DNA of 64,000 nt from Isoetes taiwanensis (GCA_021234155.1 JAJEKV010000100.1:534116-598115); one strand, 5' to 3'; positions 11,601-23,616 are shown, numbered from the stretch's first letter. Notes: a model not told the origin generated them from the sequence alone. Translations and numbers: made by a program.

Positions 11601-14600
11601 AAAGCCATAAAATATGTTATTTGATAAGAGATGCTTATGGTGAGGCCGATTGTGATGAAAAGGGCCAAGTGTGGCTTTGTATAAGTGTGGCTTTGTATAA
11701 GGTATGCTATATCCATCGCGGTCTAATTTCTAAAATTATTTTTTAAGACCATGTTCAGGCATTTGGATTTGCTTGGAAAATGCACATGGCAATCGTGGCC
11801 CTAAAGTATGGCGCCCAAATGGCCGCTTCTGTAATCCCCTGATTGTTCACATAGTTCCTATGGCCATTCACGATCAGGATGCTTAGTTATGGCGGTTCTG
11901 CTAAGATAGGTATGCCAGGTTCTGCAAAATTAGGTATGCCAGTAGCCGCTTTTGCATGACGTGGAGAAAAAATCGTGGTAAGCCTTGGGTTTTATACTTT
12001 CTGTAAACAACAATAGAAGGTTGTTCTGCCCTGTAAGGATGATTTCGACCTATGCTACAAGGTTTCTGGCATGTTCTGCTCTAGCTTATGGCAGTAAAAG
12101 TGCAGGTGTTTTACCTTAAGCGGTTGTTCCAGAATCATTGGGTTCTTGCCGGTTTATCTAAGTGATGCATTTTCCGGTGGAGGATAAAGTAGCTTGACAA
12201 GTTACTATGATATCGGCTACTTCTATTCAGACCAATGGAGCAGGAAGTCAAATGGTTAAGCAAAGACAACCTACGACTGATGGGAGCGCAAAAAACTCAG
12301 GTTTTTATGCATAAAATATTTCCTGTCACATGATCTATAGAAATGTAATGCTGTAAAAAGTGCGTGATCCCAATAGTTCTACAGATTACTATGCCATTCC
12401 TTTTTAGGGATAAATTGTTTACTATATTTTACTTGCTCCAATATGAATGGCTTGATCATAAACGTCTGGTCTAAATGGCATGGTTCAGAACTGTGATGTT
12501 TAAGCAACTACGGCTATATGGGTTTGCTTGAATGAAATAAATGGGCTGAGTTTTCTAACTGCAGTAGGATGCAGACTGGTTTGTTAACATGGTTGCATAG
12601 ATAGGCATCCTGCTGGTGTAAGTCTTATGCAGGATAATGATTCACTAGTTTGTGTTATCTGATTAATACTACAGACCTATATGTGCTAGGATGCTTGTAG
12701 CATGTCTAGGCATCTATTATTTAAAGCAGCCACTGATTTATTCTTACGTGCTTGGATGCTTGTAGCACGTCTATGCATATTATGTCTAAAGCAACAAGGT
12801 TTGCTGTTGTAGTTTAAAATGATATAAATGTTTGGATATGCTATGAAATTGACTATGGTTATCAAGGTTGCCAGCTAGATTTGGGACTAAGAAATTAGTT
12901 CTCGTCTAATGGTAATGCTTGAGACCATAATGCTTGAGACCAAATGGGAAATTTAAAATATCGTATTCCAGTTTCCTTTTCTTGTTAAATGTCACCTCAG
13001 GGCAAAAGGATACAATTGGTGATCAGCGATAAGCTGAGAGACCCAATGTACCTTTTGGCCCTTGCACATTTACCATTATCATGCTAATTGTGTATTGATT
13101 GGCTGCAGGTACGGGTTCTCTCCTCCAATTGTGTTTATTTTGCTGTTAGAGTTGGCTTTAGCTTGAAGGATATGGAATATCGAAAAAAGTTTGGAGCTGT
13201 CTGTCCATTGGAATATGGGCTGCAATATTGACGATCTACGTATTCAAAGTGATTTAGTAAGACAACTATTTTAGATTACTGATACACATGGTAAGATCCG
13301 TTTGGCTCAAGTGTATCCATGCCAAGTTCTGGGCATTTTCAAATTATGGTACATAGAGTTTATAGTCTATGTAACTGCACATAATTCGAATTGAATATTG
13401 TAGCAGATGAATTACATCTATTTTATAATGATTCTAATGAGTAAACAATGGTCTTCAAATTATTTAGGCTTTGGGAAAAGAGGTACTAGTCTAGACTGGC
13501 TTGCCCAGTTTAGATATTAGGATGATAATACTGCCAAGGGATTGACTGAGGCAGATGCTGGTCTAGCGTTTGCTAGTTCAGGCCGGGTTTTTTTTAGACA
13601 CTTCATTTCACTAGGGACACCTGGTGATGCCTCTCTCCCTTTGCTCTAGGTGATTTTGAAGATTAAACATTTTTGGGAGCTTTCCTTTGCATTTAGTATT
13701 TGGTCTTTTTGTTTAAATAGACTAAGCTACATGGTTATTTATGTGCAGGTTGCATATGAGGCTATGCAGATTGCTTATGCCAGGGTATTCTATTCAGGTA
13801 CCCTGGTTATGAATAATAATTCATCAAGAACGTGCATTAATGGCAGATGTCGTTATTACACATATGGCAATTGCTATATTATGCCACTTGGCTAAAATCC
13901 TTAATACAAGGATATTAGGATATTGTTTGTATGCTTATGCACGATGAAAGGGCAATGTCCAATGTTAAATTGGCTGTTGCAAAGAGGAAGTTCCTACTAC
14001 AAATACATATTGCAGTAATGAAAGGGTATGTATTTGCATTAATTACATTCTATATATATGGCTAAATAGCTATAGGGTATGGTATTACCCCCATTGTAAT
14101 GGTGGGGTCTTGCCATCCCTATAATTACAGTTTTATATACAGGGGTCATGTTATACTCTACGGAAGGTGGTAGGGTTTTTTTTATTTAAGCTATTTTGCT
14201 TTAATTAAGCAATATTGGAACATTTGTTTCAATAATTGTTTCAATGAGAAAATAAAGCTCAATACAGGATGTGGCCCTGCTTAAAAAGCACGGTACTTGT
14301 TTGCAAAAAGCCAAGTTACGGCAAAGGAGAAAAGCCATAAAATATGTTATTTGATAAGAGATGCTTATGGTGAGGCCGATTGTGATGAAAAGGGCCAAGT
14401 GTGGCTTTGTATAAGTGTGGCTTTGTATAAGGTATGCTATATCCATCGCGGTCTAATTTCTAAAATTATTTTTTAAGACCATGTTCAGGCATTTGGATTT
14501 GCTTGGAAAATGCACATGGCAATCGTGGCCCTAAAGTATGGCGCCCAAATGGCCGCTTCTGTAATCCCCTGATTGTTCACATAGTTCCTATGGCCATTCA

Positions 14601-17600
14601 CGATCAGGATGCTTAGTTATGGCGGTTCTGCTAAGATAGGTATGCCAGGTTCTGCAAAATTAGGTATGCCAGTAGCCGCTTTTGCATGATGTGGAGAAAA
14701 AATCGTGGTAAGCCTTGGGCTTTATACTTTCTGTAAACAACAATAGAAGGTTGTTCTGCCCTGTAAGGATGATTTCGACCTATGCTACAAGGTTTCTGGC
14801 CTGTTCTGCTCTAGCTTATGGCAGTAAAAATGCAGGTGTTTTACCTTAAGCGGTTGTTCCAGAATCATTGGGTTCTTGCCGGTTTATCTAAGTGATGCAT
14901 TTTCCGGTGGAGGATAAAGAAGATTGACAAGTTACTATGATATCGGCCACTTCTATTCAGACCAATGGAGCAGGAAGTCAAATGGTTAAGCAAAGACAAC
15001 CTACGACTGATGGGAGCGCAAAAAACTCAGGTTTTTATGCATAAAATATTTCCTGTCACATGATCTATAGAAATGTAATGCTGTAAAAAGTGCGTGATCC
15101 CAATAGTTCTACAGATTACTATGCCATTCCTTTTTAGGGATAAATTGTTTACTATATTTTACTTGCTCCAATATGAATGGCTTGATCATAAACGTCTGGT
15201 CTAAATGGCATGGTTCAGAACTGTGATGTTTAAGCAACTACGGCTATATGGGTTTGCTTGAATGAAATAAATGGGCTGAGTTTTCTAACTGCAGTAGGAT
15301 GCAGACTGGTTTGTTAACATGGTTGCACAGATAGGCATCCTGCTGGTGTAAGTCTTATGCAGGATAATGATTCACTAGTTTGTGTTATCTGATTAATACT
15401 ACAGACCTATATGTGCTAGGATGCTTGTAGCATGTCTAGGCATCTATTATTTAAAGCAGCCACTGATTTATTCTTACGTGCTTGGATGCTTGTAGCACGT
15501 CTACGCATATTATGTCTAAAGCAACAAGGTTTGCTGTTGTAGTTTAAAATGATATAAATGTTTGGATATGCTATGAAATTGACTATGGTTATCAAGGTTG
15601 CCAGCTAGATTTGGGACTAAGAAATTAGTTCTCGTCTAATGGTAATGCTTGAGACCATAATGCTTGAGACCAAATGGGAAATTTAAAATATCGTATTCCA
15701 GTTTCCTTTTCTTGTTAAATGTCACCTCAGGGCAAAAGGATACAATTGGTGATCAGCGATAAGCTGAGAGACCCAATGTACCTTTTGGCCCTTGCACATT
15801 TACCATTATCATGCTAATTGTGTATTGATTGGCTGTAGGTACGGGTTCTCTCCTCCAATTGTGTTTATTTTGCTGTTAGAGTTGGCTTTAGCTTGAAGGA
15901 TATGAAATATCGAAAAAAGTTTGGAGCTGTCTGTCCATTGGAATATGGGCTGCAATATTGACGATCTACGTATTCAAAGTGATTTAGTAAGACAACTATT
16001 TTAGATTACTGATACACATGGTAAGATCCGTTTGGCTCAAGTGTATCCATGCCAAGTTCTGGGCATTTTCAAATTATGGTACATAGAGTTTATAGTCTAT
16101 GTAACTGCACATAATTCGAATTGAATATTGTAGCAGATGAATTACATCTATTTTATAATGATTCTAATGAGTAAACAATGGTCTTCAAATTATTTAGGCT
16201 TTGGGAAAAGAGGTACTAGTCTAGACTGGCTTGCCCAGTTTAGATATTAGGATGATAATACTGCCAAGGGATTGACTGAGGCAGATGCTGGTCTAGCGTT
16301 TGCTAGTTCAGGCCGGGTTTTTTTTAGACACTTCATTTCACTAGGGACACCTGGTGATGCCTCTCTCCCTTTGCTCTAGGTGATTTTGAAGATTAAACAT
16401 TTTTGGGAGCTTTCCTTTGCATTTAGTATTTGGTCTTTTTGTTTAAATAGACTAAGCTACATGGTTATTTATGTGCAGGTTGCATATGAGGCTATGCAGA
16501 TTGCTTATGCCAGGGTATTCTATTCAGGTACCCTGGTTATGAATAATAATTCATCAAGAACGTGCATTAATGGCAGATGTCGTTATTACACATATGGCAA
16601 TTGCTATATTATGCCACTTGGCTAAAATCCTTAATACAAGGATATTAGGATATTGTTTGTATGCTTATGCATGATGAAAGGGCAATGTCCAATGTTAAAT
16701 TGGCTGTTGCAAAGAGGAAGTTCCTACTACAAATACATATTGCAGTAATGAAAGGGTATGTATTTGCATTAATTACATTCTATATATATGGCTAAATAGC
16801 TATAGGGTATGGTATTACCCCCATTGTAATGGTGGGGTCTTGCCATCCCTATAATTACAGTTTTATATACAGGGGTCATGTTATACTCTACGGAAGGTGG
16901 TAGGGTTTTTTTTATTTAAGCTATTTTGCTTTAATTAAGCAATATTGGAACATTTGTTTCAATAATTGTTTCAATGAGAAAATAAAGCTCAATACAGGAT
17001 GTGGCCCTGCTTAAAAAGCACGGTACTTGTTTGCAAAAAGCCAAGTTACGGTAAAGGAGAAAAGCCATAAAATATGTTATTTGATAAGAGATGCTTATGG
17101 TGAGGCCGATTGTGATGAAAAGGGCCAAGTGTGGCTTTGTATAAGTGTGGCTTTGTATAAGGTATGCTATATCCATCGCGGTCTAATTTCTAAAATTATT
17201 TTTTAAGACCATGTTCAGGCATTTGGATTTGCTTGGAAAATGCACATGGCAATCGTGGCCCTAAAGTATGGCGCCCAAATGACCGCTTCTGTAATCCCCT
17301 GATTGTTCACATAGATCCTATGGCCATTCACGATCAGGATGCTTAGTTATGGCGGTTCTGCTAAGATAGGTATGCCAGGTTCTGCTAAATTAGGTATGCC
17401 AGTAGCCGCTTTTGCATGATGTGGAGAAAAAATCGTGGTAAGCCTTGGGTTTTATACTTTCTGTAAACAACAATAGAAGGTTGTTCTGCCCTGTAAGGAT
17501 GATTTCGACCTATGTTACAAGGTTTCTGGCCTGTTCTGCTCTAGCTTATGGCAGTAAAAGTGCAGGTGTTTTACCTTAAGCGGTTGTTCCAGAATCATTG

Positions 17601-19140
17601 GGTTCTTGCCGGTTTATCTAAGTGATGCATTTTCCGGTGGAGGATAAAGTAGCTTGACAAGTTACTATGATATCGGCTACTTCTATTCAGACCAATGGAG
17701 CAGGAAGTCAAATGGTTACGCAAAGACAACCTACGACTGATGGGAGCGCAAAAAACTCAGGTTTTTATGCATTAAATATTTCCTGTCACATGATGTATAG
17801 AAATGTAATGATGTAAAAAGAGCGTGATTTCAATAGTTCTACAGATTACTATGCCATTCCTTTTTAGGGATAAATTGTTTACTATATTTTACTTGCTCCA
17901 ATATGAATGTCTTGATCATAACGTCTGGTCTAAATGGCATGGTTCAGAACTGTGATGTTTAAGCAACTACGGCTATATGGGTTTGCTTGAATGAAATAAA
18001 TGGGCTGAGTTTTCTAACTGCAGTAGGATGCAGACTGGTTTGTTAACATGGTTGCACAGATAGACATCCTGCTGGTGTAAGTCTTATGCAGGATAATGAT
18101 TCACTAGTTTGTGTTATCTGATTAATACTACAGACCTATATGTGCTAGGATGCTTGTAGCATGTCTAGGCATCTATTATTTAAAGCAGCCACTGATTTAT
18201 TCTTACGTGCTTGGATGCTTGTAGCACGTCTACGCATATTATGTCTAAAGCAACAAGGTTTGATGTTGTAGTTTAAAATGATATAAATGTTTGGATATGC
18301 TATGAAATTGACTATGGTTATCAAGGTTGCCAGCTAGATTTGGGACTAAGAAATTAGTTCTTGTCTAATGGTAATGCTTGAGACCATAATGCTTGAGACC
18401 AAATGGGAAATTTAAAATATCGTATTCCAGTTTCCTTTTCTTGTTAAATGTCACCTCAGGGCAAAAGGATACAATTGGTGACCAGCGATAAGCTGAGAGA
18501 CCCAATGTACCTTTTGGCCCTTGCACATTTACCATTATCATGCTAATTGTGTATTGATTGGCTGCAGGTACGGGTTCTCTCCTCCAATTGTGTTTATTTT
18601 GCTGTTAGAGTTGGCTTTAGCTTGAAGGATGTGGAATATCGAAAAAAGACATGGACAGTGGTTTGGAGCTGTCTGTCCATTGGAATATGGGCTGCAATAT
18701 TGACGATCTACGTATTCAAAGTGATTTAATAAGACAACTATTTTAGATTACTGATACACATGGTAAGATCCTTTTGGCTCAAGTGTATCCATGCCAAGTT
18801 CTGGGCATAATGTTCAAATTATGGTACATAGAGTTTATAGTCTATGTAACTGCACATAATTCGAATTGAATATTGTAGCAGATGAATTACATCTATTTTA
18901 TAATGATTCTAATGAGTAAACAATGGTCTTCAAATTATTTAGGCTTTGGGAAAAGAGGTACTAGTCTAGACTGGCTTGCCCAGTTTAGATATTAGGATGA
19001 TAATACTGCCAAGGGATTGACCGAGGCAGATGTTGGTCTAGTGTTTGCTAGTTCAGGCCGGGTTTTTTTTTTTTTAATAAAACCATAACAATCCTCAAAA
19101 CATAACACACACTCAAAGATAGCTTCATATATTTGAACAT

Positions 19141-19803
19141 TCTAGAATGGGACTCGCATGAAACCAACAAACCGCCCGATACTTAGACTTGCTTCTCATT
19201 CATCTCAGCAGATTTTCTACAATGGTGGATAGTGGGTAGCCGCACACATGCGAACTACCCCCAAAAAATAAAGGAAAAATCCAATTATATCATTTGGACC
19301 CCAATAAAATACAATGCTAATAGAGATTGGGCTAGTGTACCTGCCGAAAGCTTATCACCGGGATTAAAAAACCCCGCCCTTTCGGGTTTTCGAGGAAAAA
19401 CCCTAGTGATAAGCCTTCGGCAAGGGGCTTGGACAAACGCAAGGCATAAAAATCGCTCCCAAAACCCACGAATAGAAAAGCCGAAACAGATGTCGCTCGC
19501 TAACCTGTACCTGCACATCACCAACAAAACAACAAGACAAAACAAACCTCCCAGAGTGGAGGGGCTGATTACGCGCGTGCCACGCGATAAAAATACAAAA
19601 ACAAAGAAGGGGGGGAGGGTGGGTTCAAAGAGAATAAGGTACTGCTGAGAGAGAAGAGGAAGCGCCGATGAGATGTTGATGCAGAATCGCGCCTAAAATA
19701 GCAAACTCCCAACCAGAATGGGCATGCGCCGCCCGCATGCATGCAAAACATACATGCTCGTCCCATTCTAGAATGGCGATCCGATGTCTCGGATCGATGG
19801 GAT
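19141..19803 (+). mobile_element. Helitron2-like non-autonomous element, first of a tandem pair
   Basis: The 5' end is TCTAGAATGGGACTCG (19141-19156). Its partial inverse CGTCCCATTCTAGA (19759-19772) lies near the 3' end but inside it, followed by a hairpin CGATCCGATGTCTCGGATCG (19777-19796) and the end ATGGGAT. An asymmetric inverted repeat with the 3' arm upstream of a terminal stem-loop, plus apparent insertion between two T's (CAT/TATAG across the pair), is the plan described for Helitron2/Helentron elements. There is no Rep-helicase ORF. The next element starts at the very next base, so the two are head to tail. Confidence 0.7.
19342..19422. other. Long hairpin with family-conserved loop
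   Basis: The arms TGCCGAAAGCTTATCAC (19342-19358) and GTGATAAGCCTTCGGCA (19406-19422) pair at 16 of 17 positions. The 47-base loop contains AACCCCGCCCTTTCGGGTTT and matches the loop at 46103-46147 almost base for base, although the stems there have a different sequence. Confidence 0.85.
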
Positions 19804-20164
19804 TCTAGAATGGGACTCGCATGAAACCAACAAACCGCCCGAATACCAAAGGACTTCCTTACAAACTAGGATCGAGGACGAAGGTCACAGGACGAAGGCT
19901 AAAGGCCGGAAAAGGACAACAAGAAAGAAACGCCAAATTGGCCAAACCAAGCAGGGAGAAGCCCCTCCCCTGCCTGGGAAACAAATCAAAGAGAATAAGA
20001 TACTGCTGAGAGAGAAGAGGAAGCGCCGATGAGATGTTGATGCAGAATCGCGCCTAAAATAGCGAACTCCCAACCAAAATGGGCATGCGCCGCCCGCATG
20101 CATGCAAAACATGCATGCTCGTCCCATTCTAGAATGGCGATCCGATGTCTCGGATCGATGGGAT
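19804..20164 (+). mobile_element. Helitron2-like non-autonomous element, second of the pair
   Basis: It has the same 5' terminus TCTAGAATGGGACTCGCATG, 3' inverse arm, hairpin CGATCCGATGTCTCGGATCG (20138-20157) and end ATGGGAT as its neighbour. The interior is shorter and begins with ACCAAAGGACTTCCTTA, a signature also found just inside the second element of the 46-54 kb pair. The last ~200 bp closely match the first element. Confidence 0.7.
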
Positions 20165-20253
20165 TATAGACAATAATAAAGCACACACTTGTTTCTCCTT
20201 TAATTCCAACAAAGATCTCGAAATAAACATACAAATACCACCATCACCACAAC

Positions 20254-20290
<37 letters not shown>

Positions 20291-20297
<7 letters not shown>

Positions 20298-21815
20298 CAC
20301 ACCACCACATCACACTAACACTACTCAATAGTTCTTACTTATTTAGAAGGAACATGATGCACACCTGAATCTATCATCATGTTATCAGTACTCCCTAGAA
20401 CACTTGTATTAGGTGGAACAGAAGGTCCACTAGGCTTGTCCACATCATAACGTTCAACATCACGTGACATGCTAACATAATTAGCTTCAGCAGCCTGCTT
20501 CTCATCATCTTGTCTGTCGTAACATCTTGCAATTGACCAAGCCGACCACAATAATCACATGCATAAGGTTGATAACCGCGTGGCCCTCGACCACGTCCAT
20601 AGCCAACACGACCACTACCACCACCACTACCACGACCACGATCATCATAACCACCACCACTACCACGACCACGACCATACGAATCATATGTTCCACTGTC
20701 ACAGCCACGACCATATCCACGACCACCACCTCCATTATAACCACGAGAAAATTGAAACCTTTAGTAAATTTTTAGTGTTGTTCAGTAAATTTAGAAGAAC
20801 TTTGTCTCTTTCGTGTATCTGCCACCATAGCAACATCTTTTACAATAGGAGGCGCAACAATACGACGCACATGATTCTCTAAGGATTCACAAGCATCTTC
20901 AAAAGAAATATTTTTCTTATTCATTAAGATAGAAATAATAACCCCAAACTCAGAAGATGGAAAAGTTTCTAATAACTGCATAACTAACTCATCTTTTGAT
21001 ATAGGTGCACCAGCTGCAGCTAATTGTTCAATAATCTCTTTGAAACAGTCAATATGTGCTCGAACAGTAATCCACGAATCAAACTAAAGATTTGCTAAAC
21101 TCCTCTTTAAGAAAAGTACTTCTTGTTTCGTTCTTTTATTATAGACCAAATAATTCCAGACCTCACTAGACGTATCAAACTGATCAACATATTAGAAAGT
21201 GATGATTTGCTTGATTTTGTTATTGGTAAAAAGGAGCGTCCGAAGCAACCAGTGCAGGGTAATCAATTGGTCACTTTTGGCAAAGATTTTGATGCGTGGC
21301 TTAAAGAAGAAGAACAGTGGAAAATCAAAGATCGTGCAACACCCATATTAGAAAGTGATGATTTGCTTGATTTTGTTATTGGTAAAAAGGAGCGTCCGAA
21401 GCAACCAGTGCAGGGTAACCAATTGGTCACTTCTGGCAAAGATTTTGATGCGTGGCTTAAAGAAGAAGAACAGTGGAAAATCAAAGATCGTGCAGCACGA
21501 CGTTTATTAGTTCATGGATCGAGCATTCATTAGTTCAATCCATAAACTAATAAACGCTGTGCTGCATGATCTTTGATTTTCCACTGTTCTTCTTCTTTAA
21601 GCCACGCATCAAAATCTTTGCCAGAAGTGACCAATTGATTACCCTGCACTGGTTGCTTGGGACGCTCCTTTTTACCACAAAATCAAGCAAATCATCACTT
21701 TCTAATACACATTTTATTTTTCTTTTCCAACCCGGATATCCAGTACCATTAAAAACATAAATCGTCTTTGCTGACGAATCGCCTTTCACAGTTATTACAT
21801 GCTGCTCTGATACCA
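20291..21815 (-). mobile_element. Copia gag relic with primer-binding site
   Basis: On the minus strand, TGGTATCAGAGC (21804-21815), the usual Copia initiator-methionine tRNA primer site, is followed by a gag start with TGYPGWKRKIKCVLESDDLL (about 21700-21780). Further along are the gag core LLETFPSSEFGVIISILMNK and FEDACESLENHVRR (about 20870-20990), a Gly/Arg-rich stretch (about 20580-20750), a zinc-knuckle remnant around CDYCGRLGQ (about 20545-20575) and a protease remnant MIDSGVHH (about 20355-20380). The relic is broken, with several breaks. It ends next to a 33-base A-tract in its own sense. The protease motif occurs again at the start of the 3.5-6.4 kb pol relic, so the two are not simply one element cut in two. 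Confidence 0.8.
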
Positions 21816-21830
21816 TATTGAAACTAAGCA
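21180..21830. repeat. Inverted and tandem duplication of a gag segment
   Basis: A ~160-bp gag segment encoding LESDDLLDFV occurs once on the minus strand (about 21545-21720) and twice in tandem on the plus strand (about 21190-21500). The fold-back centre is near 21530, where CGTTTATTAGTT meets AACTAATAAACG (21508-21557). Confidence 0.85.
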
Positions 21831-22013
21831 AAAGTATACAAAAGACTAGAACAAAGGAAGTAATCGCAAAGACTCACGCGATGTATTGAATATGAACACT
21901 TATATAAGTACATAGAAAAAGGCATGCCTAAAGGCATGTCCAAATATGAAAAAAGGCATGTCTAAACTTGGAAGAGCTAAGTTTAGATGAAAGCCCAACG
22001 TGGCATCTCAACA
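21816..22013 (-). mobile_element. Copia 5' LTR of the gag relic
   Basis: On the minus strand the LTR starts TGTTGAGATGCCACG (at 22013) and runs to the primer-binding site. It contains a TATA-like TATATAAG (about 21897-21906). Length is about 198 bp. The partner LTR was not found in the window. The LTR points away from LPA2. Confidence 0.6.
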
Positions 22014-22251
22014 CAGAGTTGAGAATCTTGATGGGGATCCCAGGGGCTAGTATTGTACTCGATGGGGAAGATTCATCCCTAATGCCCCTAGAGCAACAAA
22101 CATTGCATGTGGCCACCCCTAATGTCCCGTTCGGGCCAGGGGCGAGGAATCCCGGGCACCAATCCAAAGTATATCTATGTTGAGCCAAGTCAGCTGTATA
22201 GGCCTTGGCGGATGACGGGGCTCGTCATCAGCCACATCCACATCTACAAGG
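22014..22251 (+). promoter_or_regulatory. LPA2 upstream region
   Basis: This 238-bp interval separates the Copia LTR edge from the LPA2 start. It contains no ORF of note and must hold the 5' leader plus at least part of the promoter unless transcription starts within the LTR. No convincing TATA box is visible. A GC-rich patch is at about 22120-22160. Confidence 0.4.
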
Positions 22252-23616
22252 ATGATCTCCTCCCGTCTAATCTTTGGCTTGCCCCTTGTCTGTGCTCCTC
22301 CTAAATCGATCTTTTCCATCTACTCTGTTAAGCCAAGAGCTTCTGATGATAATAAATCCGACGATGCAGCAGCTAGGGTTTCTGAAGATGGAGCCAGCAG
22401 CCTAAAGTCCTCTGTTTCTGGTTTTGGGAAGAATACCAAACGGTATCGTGCAAAAGGCAAAGGCTCTTCAACACTACGACTCCAGCCTTCTGAGAAACCC
22501 CTTCTAGCGGCCCAGCCTAACGAGGGGATAAACAGGTTCGAGAGCATATTTGTCTATGCCTTGGTTGCTCTGTTTGGAGTTATTATCCTGGATGGCATCA
22601 CTCTAGCTGCTACAGGTTTTTTTTTTCCTTTCATTTGTCTTGCATTATGTTAGATAACACATTTGATCAACCTAACAGCTTTCTTGGGGAAAATGGAAAT
22701 TATGGGAACAAGGTTTTGTGGGTTTTTGAGTATCAATGACAGATCCTTCATTATTCATAGTTCCTTTAAGTTTTCAATGCCAAGTTTTTATACCTTAGTC
22801 ATATTCCAGTAGACCTTGCGCCATCCTATCTCGAATGTTTTGCTCCATTGCAGTTCGCATAAACTTTTATGGTTTTGCTAATCTTGCATATTCTATATAT
22901 TTTTATCATCAAATGGTTCTTTGCAGATAGATTAGTAGCTTGGCCACTATTTGAAATCTCATAGGAGGTGCTTTAACATTGTTCTATTCATCAAAGGAAT
23001 TGTCCATGTTAAATTCCTAACCGTTAAAGAAAAAGGTAACAAATGTCTCTGAAATTAAACTGCAACCTATCTTTTGATCAAAAGAAGGTTTCTTGCCTGA
23101 TACAACAAACAAAATCTGATGTGAACCTTCTTTTCTCAGATAGCTTGAAGATCATGATGTCTGAAGAATTCAAGCCTGCACTCATTAGCCATTTTTTTTT
23201 ACAAAACACAAATTCAGGGAAATGCTATTTTTTCTGTTTTATTTATGCCGCCTGCATGTAATGCATCTGGTAATGATATAGGCTTGCATGACTTCCATAA
23301 AAAGTAGAAATAACACAAGCCTTACCATCTGAAGATTGAGAAATGGTGCAGCTAACAGTACTTAGGATACCAATCTTCTGCTCCTGGAACTGAAAGATGC
23401 TCGTAATCTGCAAAATTAATAGCAAGGATATCCTATTTTTATATTTTCTTCGTACTGACAGTCAAATTAATCTTGGTTGCAGGATTTTTGCCACAAGAAT
23501 GGGATGATTTTCTGGTCAAAGTTTTGTATCCCTCATTTACACCCCTTGTAGGTATATTTGTGGCTGGTGCTGCAGCTTATGGGCTTTTCAAGTTCCTTGG
23601 GAGTGGAAACAAATAG
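22252..23616 (+). CDS. LPA2: LPA2, chloroplast photosystem II assembly factor (two exons)
   Basis: Exons 22252-22615 and 23483-23616 (intron 867 bp, GT...AG, phase 1) give 165 residues. LPA2 is a thylakoid membrane protein known to help photosystem II accumulate, at the CP43 step. Residues 1 to about 30 look like a chloroplast transit peptide (Ser/Arg/Val-rich, few acids). Residues 31-95 are polar and basic with KNTKRYRAKGKGSS, as in other LPA2 proteins. Residues about 101-121 (FVYALVALFGVIILDGITLA) form the first membrane segment. GFLPQEWDDFLVKVLYP (122-138) is the family signature, and TPLVGIFVAGAAAYGLFKF forms the second membrane segment. The start is the first ATG after an in-frame TGA at 22213. 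The exon 1 donor is CAG/GTTTTT and the acceptor TTGCAG/GATTTT. Both exons are open, so the gene looks functional. It lies 238 bp from a Copia LTR that points the other way. Confidence 0.87.

Larger units (their letters stand above)
6475..19075. repeat. Head-to-tail tandem array of a ~2.73-kb unit
   Basis: The phrase TTAAGCTATTTTGCTTTAAT starts copies at 6475, 11458, 14186 and 16916. Periods are 2728 and 2730 bp. The first interval is 4983 bp because a 2257-bp transposon sits inside copy 1 (7518-9774). Copy 4 stops at a T-run (19063-19075) about 80% of the way through, and the array starts right after another T-run (6463-6476). Copies 2 and 3 are almost identical over long stretches. The unit has no long ORF; two 81-codon frames (for example 14201-14446 minus and 16380-16625 plus) are kept in most copies but resemble nothing I know. 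Some segments look exon-like: one ends TTGGCTGCAG before a stretch encoding YRKKTWTVVWSCLSIGIW (copy 4, about 18640-18700), another has CAG/GTTGCATATGAGGC...TTCAG/GTACC borders (about 13749-13800). A captured gene piece is possible but unproven. Confidence 0.9.
19076..20290 (-). other. Host segment of the Helitron pair, with A-tracts on the minus strand
   Basis: Outside the two Helitron-like elements, 19076-19140 and 20165-20257 form one short non-coding stretch. It is bounded by T-runs at 19063-19075 (13 bases) and 20258-20290 (33 bases). On the minus strand these are A-tails, so this could be a short A-tailed retroposed sequence sitting between the array and the Copia gag relic. No gene is seen. 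Confidence 0.4.

Noticed and set aside
14201-16625. 81-codon frames repeated in each array unit as real genes
   Set aside because: They are repeated because the DNA is repeated. They resemble no known protein, and copies differ by frame-breaking changes.
20505-20882. Val-, Thr- or His-rich frames
   Set aside because: These are out-of-frame readings of the Gly/Arg-rich codons of the Copia gag on the minus strand.
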